The notes below the pieces were generated by a model. It was not told the DNA's origin. It saw nothing but the letters and a program-made list of their open reading frames with translations, and did not search any database. From Bacillus sp. FJAT-45350 (lineage in GTDB: Bacteria; Bacillota; Bacilli; Bacillales; NISU01): 64,000 nucleotides of DNA. The stretch spans positions 2,426,079-2,490,078 of the forward strand of contig NZ_NISU01000001.1 of assembly GCF_002335805.1 (NCBI RefSeq), written 5' to 3'. A program made the translations under genes and the position numbers. This document shows positions 1 through 9,359 of the stretch, piece by piece (the stretch's first letter is position 1; the number at the start of each line of letters is the position of its first letter).

Positions 1-489
1 TTCCACTTCATAGTCCGTGTTGTTTGCAATAATTTCAATAACATCCGAAATCCAAAGCCCCTCTGGAACTGTAAAAACAAGCACAGGCTCTTGAATGACA
101 CGTCCTTCTTTTAACTCTTGAATGATATCATCTAAACTCATTGTCTTAGATAATTCATAATCACCTGCCTGGAACCCTGTCTCATTCTTATATCGAACAT
201 AATATCTGAAGAAAGTACCACTTTTAATTACTCCTTCATTCTCAAGGATTTGACCTATCTGTGTACTAGATGAACCTATTGGAATAGAAACTTCTACAGG
301 AGACTCATCATTTATATCAACCGGACCAACCGCTGATTTCACATATAAAAAACTACTTATTAATGCTATAGAACAAACAACGACAATTGCCAGTACACAA
401 AAGAAGACAATCTTCCGAACAATTTTTGCTTGAGCCACTTTTTCCGCATACTTTCTATCATACTCTTGCTTATCTTTCTTCTCTGTCAT
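1..489 (-). CDS. mltG: MltG-type endolytic transglycosylase, N-terminal part
   Basis: The open frame starts with ATG at 489 and runs off the left edge, so only about the first 163 residues are present. The start follows a strong GGTGAAGGGGGG ribosome site. A charged Lys-rich cytoplasmic N-terminus is followed by one membrane segment (about residues 29-50) and then a LysM-like extracellular region containing VSIPIGSSSTQIGQIL and SGTFFRYYVRYK. This is the usual start of YceG/MltG proteins, which cut nascent glycan strands near the membrane and help to end peptidoglycan polymerisation. The catalytic domain lies outside the window. The position next to yrzB and ruvX matches B. subtilis yrrL. The family call is good; the activity is inferred. 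Confidence 0.85.
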   Translation of the reverse strand, partial: MTEKKDKQEYDRKYAEKVAQAKIVRKIVFFCVLAIVVVCSIALISSFLYVKSAVGPVDINDESPVEVSIPIGSSSTQIGQILENEGVIKSGTFFRYYVRYKNETGFQAGDYELSKTMSLDDIIQELKEGRVIQEPVLVFTVPEGLWISDVIEIIANNTDYEVE

Positions 490-555
490 TTGTATCCCCC
501 CTTCACCTGTCTCATTATACTATAATAACGCAAATTTTCGATAAAAATGTAGAAA

Positions 556-658
556 AAAAGCAATCGAGGTGGATTTCCTCGATTGCTTTTTGAAACTGAG
601 GTGCTTTTCCTCAGTAATCTTTTGAACTTTTGTTTTTTATTGAGGTGGGTTTCCTCAA
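556..658 (-). terminator. Three tandem hairpins between yrzB and mltG
   Basis: Reading the minus strand from the yrzB stop, there are three stem-loops: 640-658, 596-614 and 556-591. All share GAGG, a loop of the form AAAnnCA, and CCTC. Only the last has a long stem (14 bp) followed by a T-run, so it can act as an intrinsic terminator or attenuator before mltG. The repeated loop is unusual and is discussed as a finding. Confidence 0.6.
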
Positions 659-667
659 CTTCTTTTT

Positions 668-961
668 TTACTCTTCGTCTTGTTCCTCTTCAAAGGTATT
701 TAGCATTTCTTCAACCATATCCCACTCTTCTTCTGTTTCAATCGTATGAAGAGTGATATCACTATCTTCGCCTTCTTCGTCTTCGTATCTGAAGGCTAAT
801 ACTTCAACACCGTCTTCATCATCCTCTTCGTCGTCACCTACTGGTACTAAAAGAATGTATGATTTACCAGTTTCGTCAACTGAGAATTTAAATAGCTCTT
901 CAAATAAATGCTCGTCCCCATTTTCATCAGGGATAATAATACGTTCTCTTTCTTGTTCCAT
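668..961 (-). CDS. yrzB: YrzB, DUF1292 family acidic protein
   Basis: This 97-residue protein is very acidic, with DDEEDDEDG in the middle and an EEEQDEE tail. It matches the DUF1292 family, whose members carry a short beta-rich core (here IIIPDENGDEHLFEELFKFSVDETGKSYILLVPV). No biochemical function is established. It starts at ATG 961, 20 bases downstream of the ruvX stop, and so belongs to the ireB-ruvX-yrzB cluster conserved in Bacillales. The opposite-strand open frame here is only a shadow of the Glu/Asp codons. The family call is firm; the function is unknown. Confidence 0.85.
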   Translation of the reverse strand: MEQERERIIIPDENGDEHLFEELFKFSVDETGKSYILLVPVGDDEEDDEDGVEVLAFRYEDEEGEDSDITLHTIETEEEWDMVEEMLNTFEEEQDEE

Positions 962-981
962 GTCAACTACACCTCTTATTT

Positions 982-1404
982 TTATTTGCCAGCGTGATCT
1001 AAATATCCTTGTAAAATCATGACTGCTGCCATTTTATCTATTACTTTTTTTCTTTTTTTACGACTAACATCAGCTGAAATCAGCATTTTTTCTGCGGCTA
1101 CAGTTGTTAATCGTTCATCCCACAGAATAATTGGGCCTGTTATATATTGCTTCAATTGCTCTGCAAACTGCTGACATGCTTCGCCACTAGGACCAATTGT
1201 ACCATTCATATTTTTAGGTAAGCCTACAACTACCTTTTCAATATCATAGTCTTTCACAAGTTTAGCAATTGATTCAAAAACTAACATTGGATCTTCTTCC
1301 TCTGTCCGTCTAATTGTATCATGCCCTTGTGCCGTCCATCCTAATTCGTCACTTATAGCAATACCAACAGTCTTCGTTCCTACATCTAAACCTAATATCC
1401 TCAT
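982..1404 (-). CDS. ruvX: YqgF/RuvX-type pre-16S rRNA nuclease
   Basis: The 140-residue protein has the RNase H-like fold signature of the family: [10 protein letters not shown] at the N-terminus (first catalytic Asp), a central [10 protein letters not shown] strand, and DERLTT near residue 96. Homologues mature the 5' end of 16S rRNA; an older proposal of a Holliday-junction resolvase gave the name. The length equals the family norm. It lies between ireB and yrzB as in B. subtilis (yrrK). The 119 bases up to ireB hold no recognisable signal. Confidence 0.93.
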   Translation of the reverse strand: MRILGLDVGTKTVGIAISDELGWTAQGHDTIRRTEEEDPMLVFESIAKLVKDYDIEKVVVGLPKNMNGTIGPSGEACQQFAEQLKQYITGPIILWDERLTTVAAEKMLISADVSRKKRKKVIDKMAAVMILQGYLDHAGK

Positions 1405-1523
1405 TAGTACTCCTTATTATAGGACGTTCAAGTAATTCTTCGTATTTGAACCCCGTTTTTAGTGCTGTGATAAGATTCATACGACTCCCGCGTTTACATA
1501 AAACGATTACCGATAAAACAGGA

Positions 1524-1793
1524 TTACTTATCTTCCTTCTTTGTAGCTAAATAAGACTTTACAAGTTCCTCGATTAGCTCGTCCCGTTCTAGTTTTCTTA
1601 TAATCGTTCTAGCCTCATTATGTCTAGGAATATAGGCTGGATCCCCTGATAGCAAATAACCAACTATTTGATTAATCGGATTATAGCCTTTTTCCTCAAG
1701 AGCTTCATATACAGTAAGAAGCACTTCTTGGACATCAACTTGGGCAGCGTCATCATGGAAATTAAATTTCATCGTATTGTCCATAGAGCCCAT
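1524..1793 (-). CDS. ireB: IreB family regulatory phosphoprotein (DUF965)
   Basis: The 89-residue product contains the conserved stretch [19 protein letters not shown] and [24 protein letters not shown] that defines the UPF0297/IreB family. In Enterococcus faecalis IreB is a dimer phosphorylated by the Ser/Thr kinase IreK and affects cephalosporin resistance; B. subtilis calls it YrzL. I place the start at ATG 1793 ([10 protein letters not shown]): an upstream in-frame GTG at 1802 overlaps the AGAGGTG ribosome site and cannot be the start. The threonine of DNTMKF, conserved in the family, is the likely phosphoacceptor region (inference). Confidence 0.92.
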   Translation of the reverse strand: MGSMDNTMKFNFHDDAAQVDVQEVLLTVYEALEEKGYNPINQIVGYLLSGDPAYIPRHNEARTIIRKLERDELIEELVKSYLATKKEDK

Positions 1794-1899
1794 CACAAAC
1801 ACCTCTTTCTAAAACTATCTAAGTTTAACATGGTAAAACCACATTTTGCACAGACCAGAAAATATTACTCAATTTTAATTGTACACTACTTCTATCGAA

Positions 1900-4539
1900 T
1901 TAGGAAACTGATTTAATATATTCTTCAACAAATGCAAGTGCCTCTTCAAGTTGCTCAGGATTCTTTCCACCTGCTTGTGCCATATCTGGACGACCACCGC
2001 CGCCACCACCGCAACGTGTAGCAACTTCCTTTACGATTTTACCTGCATTATAGCCTTGTCCAATTAAGTCCTTTGTTACAGCAGCAACGATATTAACTTT
2101 CCCATTGTTTGCTGCCCCAAGAACGATCACACCTGACTCTATGCTTGTTTTAAGATTATCTACGATTGAACGTAAGCTATCCATGTCGCTAGCATTTACT
2201 TTTTTCGCTAAAAGAGATACACCATTTACATCAATTGTCTCGTTAACCAAATTCCCTGCTTCCATGTTACCCAATTTTGCTGATAATGATTCATTATCTT
2301 TTTGTAAGTCTTTAATTTGTTGTTGCATTGAATCAATACGGCTTGGCACATCCTTTAAATTCTTCGCTTTTAATCCAGTAGCTGCATCTCGTAAAAGGTC
2401 AATTTGGCTGTTCATAAATTCATAAGCACCTTTACCAGTTACTGCTTCAATACGTCGTACCCCTGCACCAATACCTGATTCAGAAACAATCTTAAATAAG
2501 CCAATCTCAGACGTGTTATTCACATGACAACCGCCGCATAGCTCAATACTGTATTCACCAACTGTTACAACACGTACAACACTGCCATATTTTTCACCAA
2601 ATAGAGCCATTGCACCCATTGCTTTTGCTTCATCAATATTCTTGACTGCAATATCAACAGCAATTGCATTCCATACTTTTTCATTTACGATAGCTTCAAT
2701 TTTTGTAAGCTCTTCAGGTGTAACTTGCCCAAAGTGAGAGAAGTCAAAACGTAGACGGTCTTCAGATACTAATGAACCAGCTTGGTTTACATGCTCCCCT
2801 AGTGTATCTTTTAATGCACGGTGAAGAAGGTGAGTCGCTGTATGATTTTTGACGATACCAATTCGACCTGTATCTTCAATAATCGCCTTTATCTTTTCAC
2901 CCTTTCTCACTGTTCCTTCAGTTACAACTGCAGTGTGAAGGTGTTGTCCATTTGGTGCTTTTTGTACATCATTTACTTTGACAATAAAACCGTTACCATT
3001 GATTGTACCTTTATCTGCAACTTGTCCACCGCTTTCTGCATAGAAAGGTGTTTCGTTTAAAATTAACTGAATCTCATCGTCAACACCAGCAAAGTCGACA
3101 AACTGCTTGTCCTTGATAATTATCTCTACTACTGCATCGTGACTTAAACGATCGTAACCAACGAATGTACTATCTACATTTAGTTCTCCTAATAATTGAT
3201 CTTGAATTTGCATAGAGTCCGATTCTTGACGGGCAGCACGAGCACGCTCTCTTTGCCCTTCCATTTCCTTCTCAAAGCCTTCTCGATCAATTGTAAAACC
3301 TTTTTCCTCTGCATACTCTTCTGTTAAATCGACTGGGAAGCCATATGTATCATATAAGCGGAACACATCACTACCAGGAATCACTTTGTTTCCTTTTTCC
3401 TCAGCTTCTTTAATTACCTTAGATAGCATTGTTAACCCTTCATGAAGAGTTTCATGGAAGCGTTCTTCTTCGTTTTTAATTACTTTTTGTATAAAATCTG
3501 TTTTCTCTTTTACTTCTGGATAGAAATCTACCATGATTTCTCCAACAACTGGAACAAGTTCAAACATAAATGGACGTTCGATATTAATTAATTTTGCATA
3601 ACGAACAGCACGGCGAAGTAAACGTCTTAATACATAGCCACGACCTTCATTTGATGGAAGCGCACCGTCTCCAATCGCAAATGTAACTGTACGAATATGG
3701 TCAGCAACTACTTTAAAAGCTACGTCAATATCTTTTTCTTTACCGTATGCTACTCCTGCAATCTCTTCAGTTGCTTTAATAATTGGCATAAATAAATCTG
3801 TATCAAAGTTCGTTGGAACATCTTGAATTACTGAAACCATACGTTCAAGACCCATCCCTGTATCAATGTTCTTCTTTGGAAGTGGTGTATATGTACCATC
3901 AGGGTTATGGTTAAATTGTGAAAATACTAAGTTCCAAACTTCTAAATACCTTTCATTTTCTCCACCAGGATATAGTTCTGAATCATTCGGATCATCACCA
4001 TACTCAGGTCCTCTGTCATAAAAAATCTCAGTGTTAGGTCCACTTGGCCCTTCACCAATATCCCAGAAATTCCCTTCCAGACGGATGATACGCTCTTCAG
4101 GTACCCCAATCTTTTTGCTCCAATAATCATATGCTTCGTGATCTTCAGGATGTACAGTGACTGATAATTTCTCTGAGTCCCATCCAATCCACTTGTCACT
4201 TGTTAGGAACTCCCACGCCCATTCAATTGCTTCTTCTTTAAAATAATCTCCAATCGAGAAGTTTCCTAACATTTCAAAGAAAGTATGGTGACGAGCTGTT
4301 TTTCCTACATTTTCAATATCATTTGTACGAATTGATTTTTGCGCATTTGTAATTCTAGGGTTTTCGGGAATAACACGACCATCAAAGTATTTCTTTAATG
4401 TTGCAACACCACTATTAATCCATAATAATGATGGGTCTTCGTGTGGCACTAATGATGCACTAGGCTCAATATCATGTCCTTTTTCCTTAAAAAAATCTAA
4501 ATACATTTGTCTTACTTCAGCAGATGAGAGCTTCTTCAT
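1900..4539 (-). CDS. alaS: Alanyl-tRNA synthetase
   Basis: The cytoplasmic enzyme charges tRNA-Ala. In order it shows the class II catalytic core ([30 protein letters not shown], and [12 protein letters not shown]), a tRNA-recognition region, the editing domain with [11 protein letters not shown] and CGGCHVNNT zinc-site motifs, and the C-terminal DHHA1 region with [17 protein letters not shown]. The length of 879 residues is normal. The start is ATG 4539, nine bases after a perfect AGGAGG; a longer open frame upstream enters the leader and is not used. Expression is probably controlled by the T-box just upstream. Confidence 0.98.
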   Translation of the reverse strand: MKKLSSAEVRQMYLDFFKEKGHDIEPSASLVPHEDPSLLWINSGVATLKKYFDGRVIPENPRITNAQKSIRTNDIENVGKTARHHTFFEMLGNFSIGDYFKEEAIEWAWEFLTSDKWIGWDSEKLSVTVHPEDHEAYDYWSKKIGVPEERIIRLEGNFWDIGEGPSGPNTEIFYDRGPEYGDDPNDSELYPGGENERYLEVWNLVFSQFNHNPDGTYTPLPKKNIDTGMGLERMVSVIQDVPTNFDTDLFMPIIKATEEIAGVAYGKEKDIDVAFKVVADHIRTVTFAIGDGALPSNEGRGYVLRRLLRRAVRYAKLINIERPFMFELVPVVGEIMVDFYPEVKEKTDFIQKVIKNEEERFHETLHEGLTMLSKVIKEAEEKGNKVIPGSDVFRLYDTYGFPVDLTEEYAEEKGFTIDREGFEKEMEGQRERARAARQESDSMQIQDQLLGELNVDSTFVGYDRLSHDAVVEIIIKDKQFVDFAGVDDEIQLILNETPFYAESGGQVADKGTINGNGFIVKVNDVQKAPNGQHLHTAVVTEGTVRKGEKIKAIIEDTGRIGIVKNHTATHLLHRALKDTLGEHVNQAGSLVSEDRLRFDFSHFGQVTPEELTKIEAIVNEKVWNAIAVDIAVKNIDEAKAMGAMALFGEKYGSVVRVVTVGEYSIELCGGCHVNNTSEIGLFKIVSESGIGAGVRRIEAVTGKGAYEFMNSQIDLLRDAATGLKAKNLKDVPSRIDSMQQQIKDLQKDNESLSAKLGNMEAGNLVNETIDVNGVSLLAKKVNASDMDSLRSIVDNLKTSIESGVIVLGAANNGKVNIVAAVTKDLIGQGYNAGKIVKEVATRCGGGGGGRPDMAQAGGKNPEQLEEALAFVEEYIKSVS

Positions 4540-4591
4540 TTTATAAAACCTCCTATTTTTTTTAATTTTCTTTTTATAAGTGCGTGTATAC

Positions 4592-4830
4592 AAAAAACTC
4601 CCATCCCTAAAACAGGGACGAGAGTATTAATCACGCGGTACCACCCTGGTTAAAGTGAATCGATATTCGATTTCACAATCACCTCTAGACGTAACGTGTC
4701 AAGACGGCAGGTTTTTCCCTGCACTTAGGAGTAGCTTTCTGTTACTCTTCGTCTAGTCCCTTTTCCAGCCAAGAAGGCACCTCTCTTAAGACGGGCTGTA
4801 ACATACTCATTCCTTCAACGTGTTTATTTT
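4592..4830 (-). promoter_or_regulatory. T-box leader of alaS
   Basis: On the minus strand the T-box core AGGGTGGTACCGCG lies at 4647-4634, followed by a terminator with stem at 4624-4598 (loop GTTTT) and a T-run at 4597-4592. Stem I begins near 4825. The specifier is most likely GCU (Ala) at 4735-4733, because it directly precedes TACTC, which can pair with GAGTA in the 5' arm of Stem I. Uncharged tRNA-Ala would stabilise the antiterminator and let alaS be transcribed. The T-box call is firm; the exact specifier is inferred. Confidence 0.95.
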
Positions 4831-4857
4831 ATGTACTTTACTAATTCAACAGTTAAT

Positions 4858-4886
4858 ATTATAGAAATTGTCGTTATTAATGTCAA
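4858..4886 (-). promoter_or_regulatory. Sigma-A promoter of alaS
   Basis: A perfect TTGACA (4886-4881) and a perfect TATAAT (4863-4858) are separated by 17 bases. The -35 box contains the stop codon of the upstream gene yrrI (TGA at 4885-4883). Confidence 0.9.
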
Positions 4887-5947
4887 TCCTTGTTTGAATT
4901 TGCCCTAATATGCAGTACTATTACCTTTACAATCGAAAGAATAGGCACAGCCAGTACTAAACCAATAATCCCTCCTATTTCAATCCCAAGTATTAGTGCT
5001 AACATAATAATCACAGGGTGTGTGTGTAGTGTTCTACCTACAATAACAGGTGATAATATATTTCCTTCAATTTGTTGCAAAATTAAAATTACCAACCCAG
5101 TATATATTAACATTTGCCATGATTGTAGAGCAGCGACAATTAATGCTGGTACTGCACCAAGAAAGGCACCAAAGTATGGGATAATATCCGTCATACCAAT
5201 AAATAACCCTAAAAGAACTGCATACGGGAGCCCAATAAGATAAAGTCCAGTGGTTGCTATTACGCCAACACTCATTGAAACAAGAATTTGACCACGAATA
5301 TAGTTTCCAAAGGATTGATCAACATCACGTATAAAACGAATCCCTCTTCTTCTCCAACGTTTTGGAGTTAAGTACCACGCCACTTTTTCAACTAACTGAT
5401 AGTCTTTAAGTAGATAAAAAACAAGGAATGGAACGATAATGAAGTATATAAAAGAGCTAAAAATACCCATAATCATAGCTATAATCCGTTCAAAAATATC
5501 CTCTACTACTTCCTCAAGACCAAGGAGCCATTCATCGATCTGATTTTGTATACCAACAGGCATATTAGCCACATGTTCATTAAAAAGAGTCAACCATCGT
5601 TGCACTTCTTCTACATATTGTGGAATATTTTCAACTAATTCCTTAATTTGCTCGACAACATAAGGAGCACCTTTAAAGCCTAGGTAAGTTAATCCACCAA
5701 AAAATAAAAAATAAATAATAAGTACAGCAACAGGTCTTGGTAATCCTGAATCATGTGTCCATTCAATAACTGGATGAAGTAAATATGTTATGAGAGCAGC
5801 GAATAAAAAAGGAATCGCCACAGACGTTATAACATCCAAAACTGGTTTCCACATCGGTGCTAATTTCATAAAGACATATACACACAACAAAATGAGAAGA
5901 AAATTTGTTATTTTAATAAGCCATTGCATGCTTGACGTTTTTTCCAT
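4883..5947 (-). CDS. yrrI: YrrI, AI-2E/TqsA family membrane transporter
   Basis: The 354-residue integral membrane protein has about seven to eight hydrophobic segments, with a soluble stretch between them (about residues 90-150: QIKELVENIPQYVEEVQRW) and conserved IPYFGAFLGAVPA and GNILSPVIVGRTLHTHP motifs of the AI-2E transporter (UPF0118) family. Members export small solutes such as autoinducer-2 or, in some alkaliphilic and halophilic bacteria, act as Na+/H+ antiporters. The substrate here cannot be told. Gene position equals B. subtilis yrrI. Its stop codon overlaps the alaS promoter. Confidence 0.9.
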   Translation of the reverse strand: MEKTSSMQWLIKITNFLLILLCVYVFMKLAPMWKPVLDVITSVAIPFLFAALITYLLHPVIEWTHDSGLPRPVAVLIIYFLFFGGLTYLGFKGAPYVVEQIKELVENIPQYVEEVQRWLTLFNEHVANMPVGIQNQIDEWLLGLEEVVEDIFERIIAMIMGIFSSFIYFIIVPFLVFYLLKDYQLVEKVAWYLTPKRWRRRGIRFIRDVDQSFGNYIRGQILVSMSVGVIATTGLYLIGLPYAVLLGLFIGMTDIIPYFGAFLGAVPALIVAALQSWQMLIYTGLVILILQQIEGNILSPVIVGRTLHTHPVIIMLALILGIEIGGIIGLVLAVPILSIVKVIVLHIRANSNKD

Positions 5948-6024
5948 AATAGCCCTCCATAACCGTAGTTTGTACAGGAAGTGAAAAGACTATAAGAATA
6001 AGTTTAAAAAGGTTAGCATTTAAT

Positions 6025-6058
6025 AAAAAAAAGGAAAAGTGCATCCCAACACTTTCCC
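6025..6058 (-). terminator. Terminator after yrzQ
   Basis: On the minus strand a stem formed by 6058-6050 and 6041-6033 (GGGAAAGTG with CACTTTTCC) is followed by eight T residues at 6032-6025. It ends the recD2-yrrD-yrzR-yrzQ transcript. Confidence 0.85.
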
Positions 6059-6069
6059 CCTTCTATAGA

Positions 6070-6258
6070 TTATGCAAATGTTTTTGTTAAACGTTTACGC
6101 ATCTTTCTAACTGTAGAACGTTTGGGCATGAGTTCTTCTACATTGCCGTTTGTAATCGGTTGAATCATTTTCATAAATCGTTTACGTGTACGTCGATCTC
6201 TCATGGAATATGCTGCAGCCCCAAGGCTAGCGACAAACAACGATCTCATTGCTCTGCC
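6070..6258 (-). CDS. yrzQ: YrzQ-like small basic protein
   Basis: The 62-residue product starts MGRAMRSLFVASLGAAAYSM and ends in a strongly basic tail (RKMRKRLTKTFA). It has one short hydrophobic stretch and many Arg and Lys residues. It matches by position and by its MxRAMRS-LGAAAYS start the small DUF3918/YrzQ proteins of Bacillus; no function is known. I use ATG 6258, preceded by GGTGGTGAT, rather than the longer frame from 6297 that would overlap yrzR. Confidence 0.7.
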   Translation of the reverse strand, partial: GRAMRSLFVASLGAAAYSMRDRRTRKRFMKMIQPITNGNVEELMPKRSTVRKMRKRLTKTFA

Positions 6259-6283
6259 CATTGTGATCACCACCGTTTTAGAT

Positions 6284-6475
6284 TTACATTTCAACACTCA
6301 TGTCCCTATCTTCAAATAAGTCATCTAATGAACTTAGTGAGCCGTCTTCTTCCACTTGATGAAGCGAGAGTTTACCATTCGTAATCGTCATCTCAACAAA
6401 GCAATTCCAGCAATAGTATTGATTTGTTCCAATCTTACCAATATCTTTGCAATTACAGTTTGGGCACTGCATCAT
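6284..6475 (-). CDS. yrzR: YrzR-like zinc-ribbon protein
   Basis: This 63-residue protein has a clear zinc ribbon: CPNCNCKDIG followed by YYCWNC, i.e. two CxxC pairs about 15 residues apart. The rest (VEEDGSLSSLDDLFED) is acidic. It resembles B. subtilis YrzR in both position and sequence as I remember it. The role is unknown; zinc binding is inferred from the cysteines. It lies 10 bases after the yrrD stop, in the same transcript. Confidence 0.8.
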   Translation of the reverse strand: MMQCPNCNCKDIGKIGTNQYYCWNCFVEMTITNGKLSLHQVEEDGSLSSLDDLFEDRDMSVEM

Positions 6476-6485
6476 TGGGCCTCCT

Positions 6486-6965
6486 TTAGCTTATATCAAT
6501 CACGAGTATATCTTTACCAATTTTTATTGGTTCGTTGGTTTTAATCACTTTTTTTCCTTCTTTGATATCAGCAATAAAACCTTCCGTTACCTCATACCCT
6601 ATGATTGTGCCCAATTCTTCCATAAAATATACATCTTCTACCAGGCCCAACTTCTCCCCTTCGACCGTTAGCAACGGTTTTCCAGAAAGTCGCTCTTTCC
6701 CCTCTTTTAAAGCAAAGTAGTGATGATGATGTTTAACAAATGGTTTCAGTTTTTCTGACTCCTTCACCATTATCCCATCATACCCAAATCCTGTAATTGC
6801 TTCCCGTGGTACGAACAAATCACGATTTAACCAGCCTTTTTTATCGACTAGAAATCCAGTAACTATGCAATGCTCATTGATAAACAGATCTTCGATGATA
6901 CCAATCTCGGCTCCGTTACTGGCATTATAGACGGTTTGACCATACATAGTTGAAAATGTCCGCAA
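6486..6965 (-). CDS. yrrD: YrrD, PRC-barrel domain protein
   Basis: Two PRC-barrel repeats are visible: TVYNASNGAEIGIIEDLFINEHCIVTGFLVD and LLTVEGEKLGLVEDVYFMEELGTIIGYEVTEG. PRC barrels are small beta domains found in RNA-processing and photosynthetic proteins; the function of YrrD is not known. An ATG at 6989 is in frame, but the GGAAGGGTGG ribosome site lies just inside that frame, eight bases before TTG 6965. The TTG start gives MRTFSTMYGQ, which fits the family N-terminus, so I choose it (159 residues). A His cluster (HHHH) sits mid-protein. Confidence 0.8.
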   Translation of the reverse strand: MRTFSTMYGQTVYNASNGAEIGIIEDLFINEHCIVTGFLVDKKGWLNRDLFVPREAITGFGYDGIMVKESEKLKPFVKHHHHYFALKEGKERLSGKPLLTVEGEKLGLVEDVYFMEELGTIIGYEVTEGFIADIKEGKKVIKTNEPIKIGKDILVIDIS

Positions 6966-7060
6966 AGCGCTCGCCACCCTTCCGAACATTTATAGTCTAT
7001 GGAGCATCACCACACCTCATCCTAGTCTGATATTTCCATGAGCAATTGTGGGTCAATTGG

Positions 7061-9346
7061 TTAAAGGTCCTTTTTTTCTCCGAACTCCAACTGTAACTTC
7101 TCCTGTAATTGTGAATTACGATTTGATTCATCCTCACGTGCGATTGCTTGCTCAAAAGCTGGCAATTCCCCACATAAAATCAAATAATCCTTTGCCCTAG
7201 TAATCCCTGTATAGATTAATTTTCTCCGTAACATACGATAATACCCACGAACTACAGGCATAATAACAATTGGAAATTCACTTCCTTGCGACTTATGAAT
7301 GGATGAACAAAATGCATGAGTAATTTGATTGAAATCTTTTTTCGAATAGACTACCTCAGTACCATCAAAGGAGATGACAAGCTGGTCTTGTTTTTCCACA
7401 TTTTCTTTGGCATAAAAAATGGCTACGATTTCACCTCTGTCCCCATTGTATACATGTTCCTCTGAATTATTAACTAGCTGTAAAACGACATCACCGGTTC
7501 TAAATATGATTTCACCATGACGAAGCTCTCTTCGACCTTCAATCTGTGGATTAAACAATTGCTGTAGTTCAACATTTAATTTTTCGATACCAGCATTCCC
7601 TCTATACATCGGAGCTAGGACTTGTACTTCCTTTGCCGTATATCCTTTTTTAATTGCATTTGCACAAACCTTAATTACAGCCTCAACCACTTGATTTTGG
7701 TCACATGTAAAGAAACGTCTGTCATTTTGAGGCTGTAATAAATCTGTCGGAGCCTTCCCATCTTTAATTTCATGGGCTAATTTAATAATAGAGGATCCTG
7801 CTGCTTGACGGTAAATATCAGATAATGAAACAGTCGGAATAACTTTCGAACGAAGTAAATCACTAAGTACTTGTCCTGGTCCTACGGACGGAAGTTGATC
7901 TTGGTCTCCCACTAGAATAACTTGCATTTCTTTAGGAACTGATTTAAATAATTGATTTGCTAACCAAATATCAACCATCGATGTTTCGTCAACTATTAAA
8001 ATTGAACCTTCCAATGGCTCATACTCATCTTTTTCAAATCCCCCACTATTACCTTTCCAGCCTAATAATCGATGGATCGTAAAAGAAGGTAGACCTGTTG
8101 CTTCTCCCATACGTTTAGCTGCTCGACCAGTAGGTGCTACTAATACAAAGGGGAATGTATCCTCTTTTCGATAATCTTTAGGGTCTAATGACAATCCATG
8201 AAGCTTTGCATAAACTTCAACAATTCCTTTTATGACAGTTGTTTTCCCAGTACCAGGACCTCCAGTTAGAATCATTAGTGGAGAAGATAATGCTTTTTGA
8301 ATCGCATCTTTCTGTGATTCTGCGTACTCTATTTTAAGTGATTCTTCAAGTTCTCCTAATGCCTTTAGAAACTCAGCATCACATAAATCAATCTCTTCTT
8401 CTCTATCCGTCAATAACCGTTTAATATTTGTGACTATGCCCTTTTCAGCAAAATAAAGTGTCTTTAAATAAACTCTTTCATCCTCTAATACGATTTTTCC
8501 ATCCTCATCCAAAGTAAGTAGCTGTTCCTTAGCTTCCTCAACCGTTATATGACATGATGAGTTAGATAAGAGCTTACTGGCTTCTTCGACCAATTCCTCA
8601 CAATTTAAATAAACATGTCCTTCCTGTAAACAAAGTTCATTCAATAGAAACAAACAGCCTGCTCGAATACGTTCTGGATGATTATCGGAAATCCCAATTG
8701 CTTCTCCAAGCATATCTGCTTTTTTAAAACCGATCCCTTCCACATCCATTATGAGCTGATATGGATTCGTTTGAACAATATCAAGTGTTTGTTGTTTATA
8801 AACTTGATATATTTTCATTGAAAGCTCAACCCCGAACCCGTATTTAGAAAGAGCAATAATAACCTGTTCAACCCCTTGATGCTCAACTAATTGTTCATAG
8901 AGAAGATCCACTTTATCTTTTGCTAATTTAGGGATCGTTTGTAAGACAGATTTATCTTCAACAATCCTCGTTATTGCTCTATCCCCTAATGATTTCACAA
9001 TTGTTTCCGCAGTCTTTTTACCAATACCGGGAAAACGATCACTCGATAAATATTGAATTAAGCCATGTGTTGTTTGAGGAATATCTCGGCGAAATTGTTC
9101 AACCTGATACTGTAACCCAAACCGTGGATGATCTGTTAATTGTCCAAAAAACAAATACACATCATTTGGTTCAATTTTTGGCAGTGTACCGACAATTGTG
9201 ATTTTTTCTTCTTTTACATTTTCAGTTGTATCATGTATTTTAACTGATGCGACTGTATAAAAGTTTTCATCATTATGGAATATAACATGAACAACTTCCC
9301 CTTTTATAAATGGTTGTTCGGATGTTGAAGCTTGATTCTCTGGCAT
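7061..9346 (-). CDS. recD2: RecD2 helicase (SF1B)
   Basis: The 761-residue protein has an N-terminal OB-like region, helix-hairpin-helix elements (FPGIGKKTAETIVKSLG and IMDVEGIGFKKADMLG), and the RecD-like SF1B core: Walker A GGPGTGKTT near residue 362, DETSMVDIW (Walker B), GDQDQLPSVGPG (motif III), and a C-terminal SIHKSQGSEFP and TGITRAKD. RecD2 is a 5'-3' DNA helicase that works without RecBC and affects replication-fork progress and repair. It follows the TPR gene by 13 bases and precedes yrrD, as in B. subtilis (yrrC). Confidence 0.97.
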   Translation of the reverse strand: MPENQASTSEQPFIKGEVVHVIFHNDENFYTVASVKIHDTTENVKEEKITIVGTLPKIEPNDVYLFFGQLTDHPRFGLQYQVEQFRRDIPQTTHGLIQYLSSDRFPGIGKKTAETIVKSLGDRAITRIVEDKSVLQTIPKLAKDKVDLLYEQLVEHQGVEQVIIALSKYGFGVELSMKIYQVYKQQTLDIVQTNPYQLIMDVEGIGFKKADMLGEAIGISDNHPERIRAGCLFLLNELCLQEGHVYLNCEELVEEASKLLSNSSCHITVEEAKEQLLTLDEDGKIVLEDERVYLKTLYFAEKGIVTNIKRLLTDREEEIDLCDAEFLKALGELEESLKIEYAESQKDAIQKALSSPLMILTGGPGTGKTTVIKGIVEVYAKLHGLSLDPKDYRKEDTFPFVLVAPTGRAAKRMGEATGLPSFTIHRLLGWKGNSGGFEKDEYEPLEGSILIVDETSMVDIWLANQLFKSVPKEMQVILVGDQDQLPSVGPGQVLSDLLRSKVIPTVSLSDIYRQAAGSSIIKLAHEIKDGKAPTDLLQPQNDRRFFTCDQNQVVEAVIKVCANAIKKGYTAKEVQVLAPMYRGNAGIEKLNVELQQLFNPQIEGRRELRHGEIIFRTGDVVLQLVNNSEEHVYNGDRGEIVAIFYAKENVEKQDQLVISFDGTEVVYSKKDFNQITHAFCSSIHKSQGSEFPIVIMPVVRGYYRMLRRKLIYTGITRAKDYLILCGELPAFEQAIAREDESNRNSQLQEKLQLEFGEKKDL

Positions 9347-9359
9347 GATTCTTCGCTCC

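Noticed and set aside
753-1022. Plus-strand 89-residue Ser-rich open frame opposite yrzB
   Set aside because: It is the reverse reading of the Glu/Asp-rich yrzB codons and has no ribosome site.
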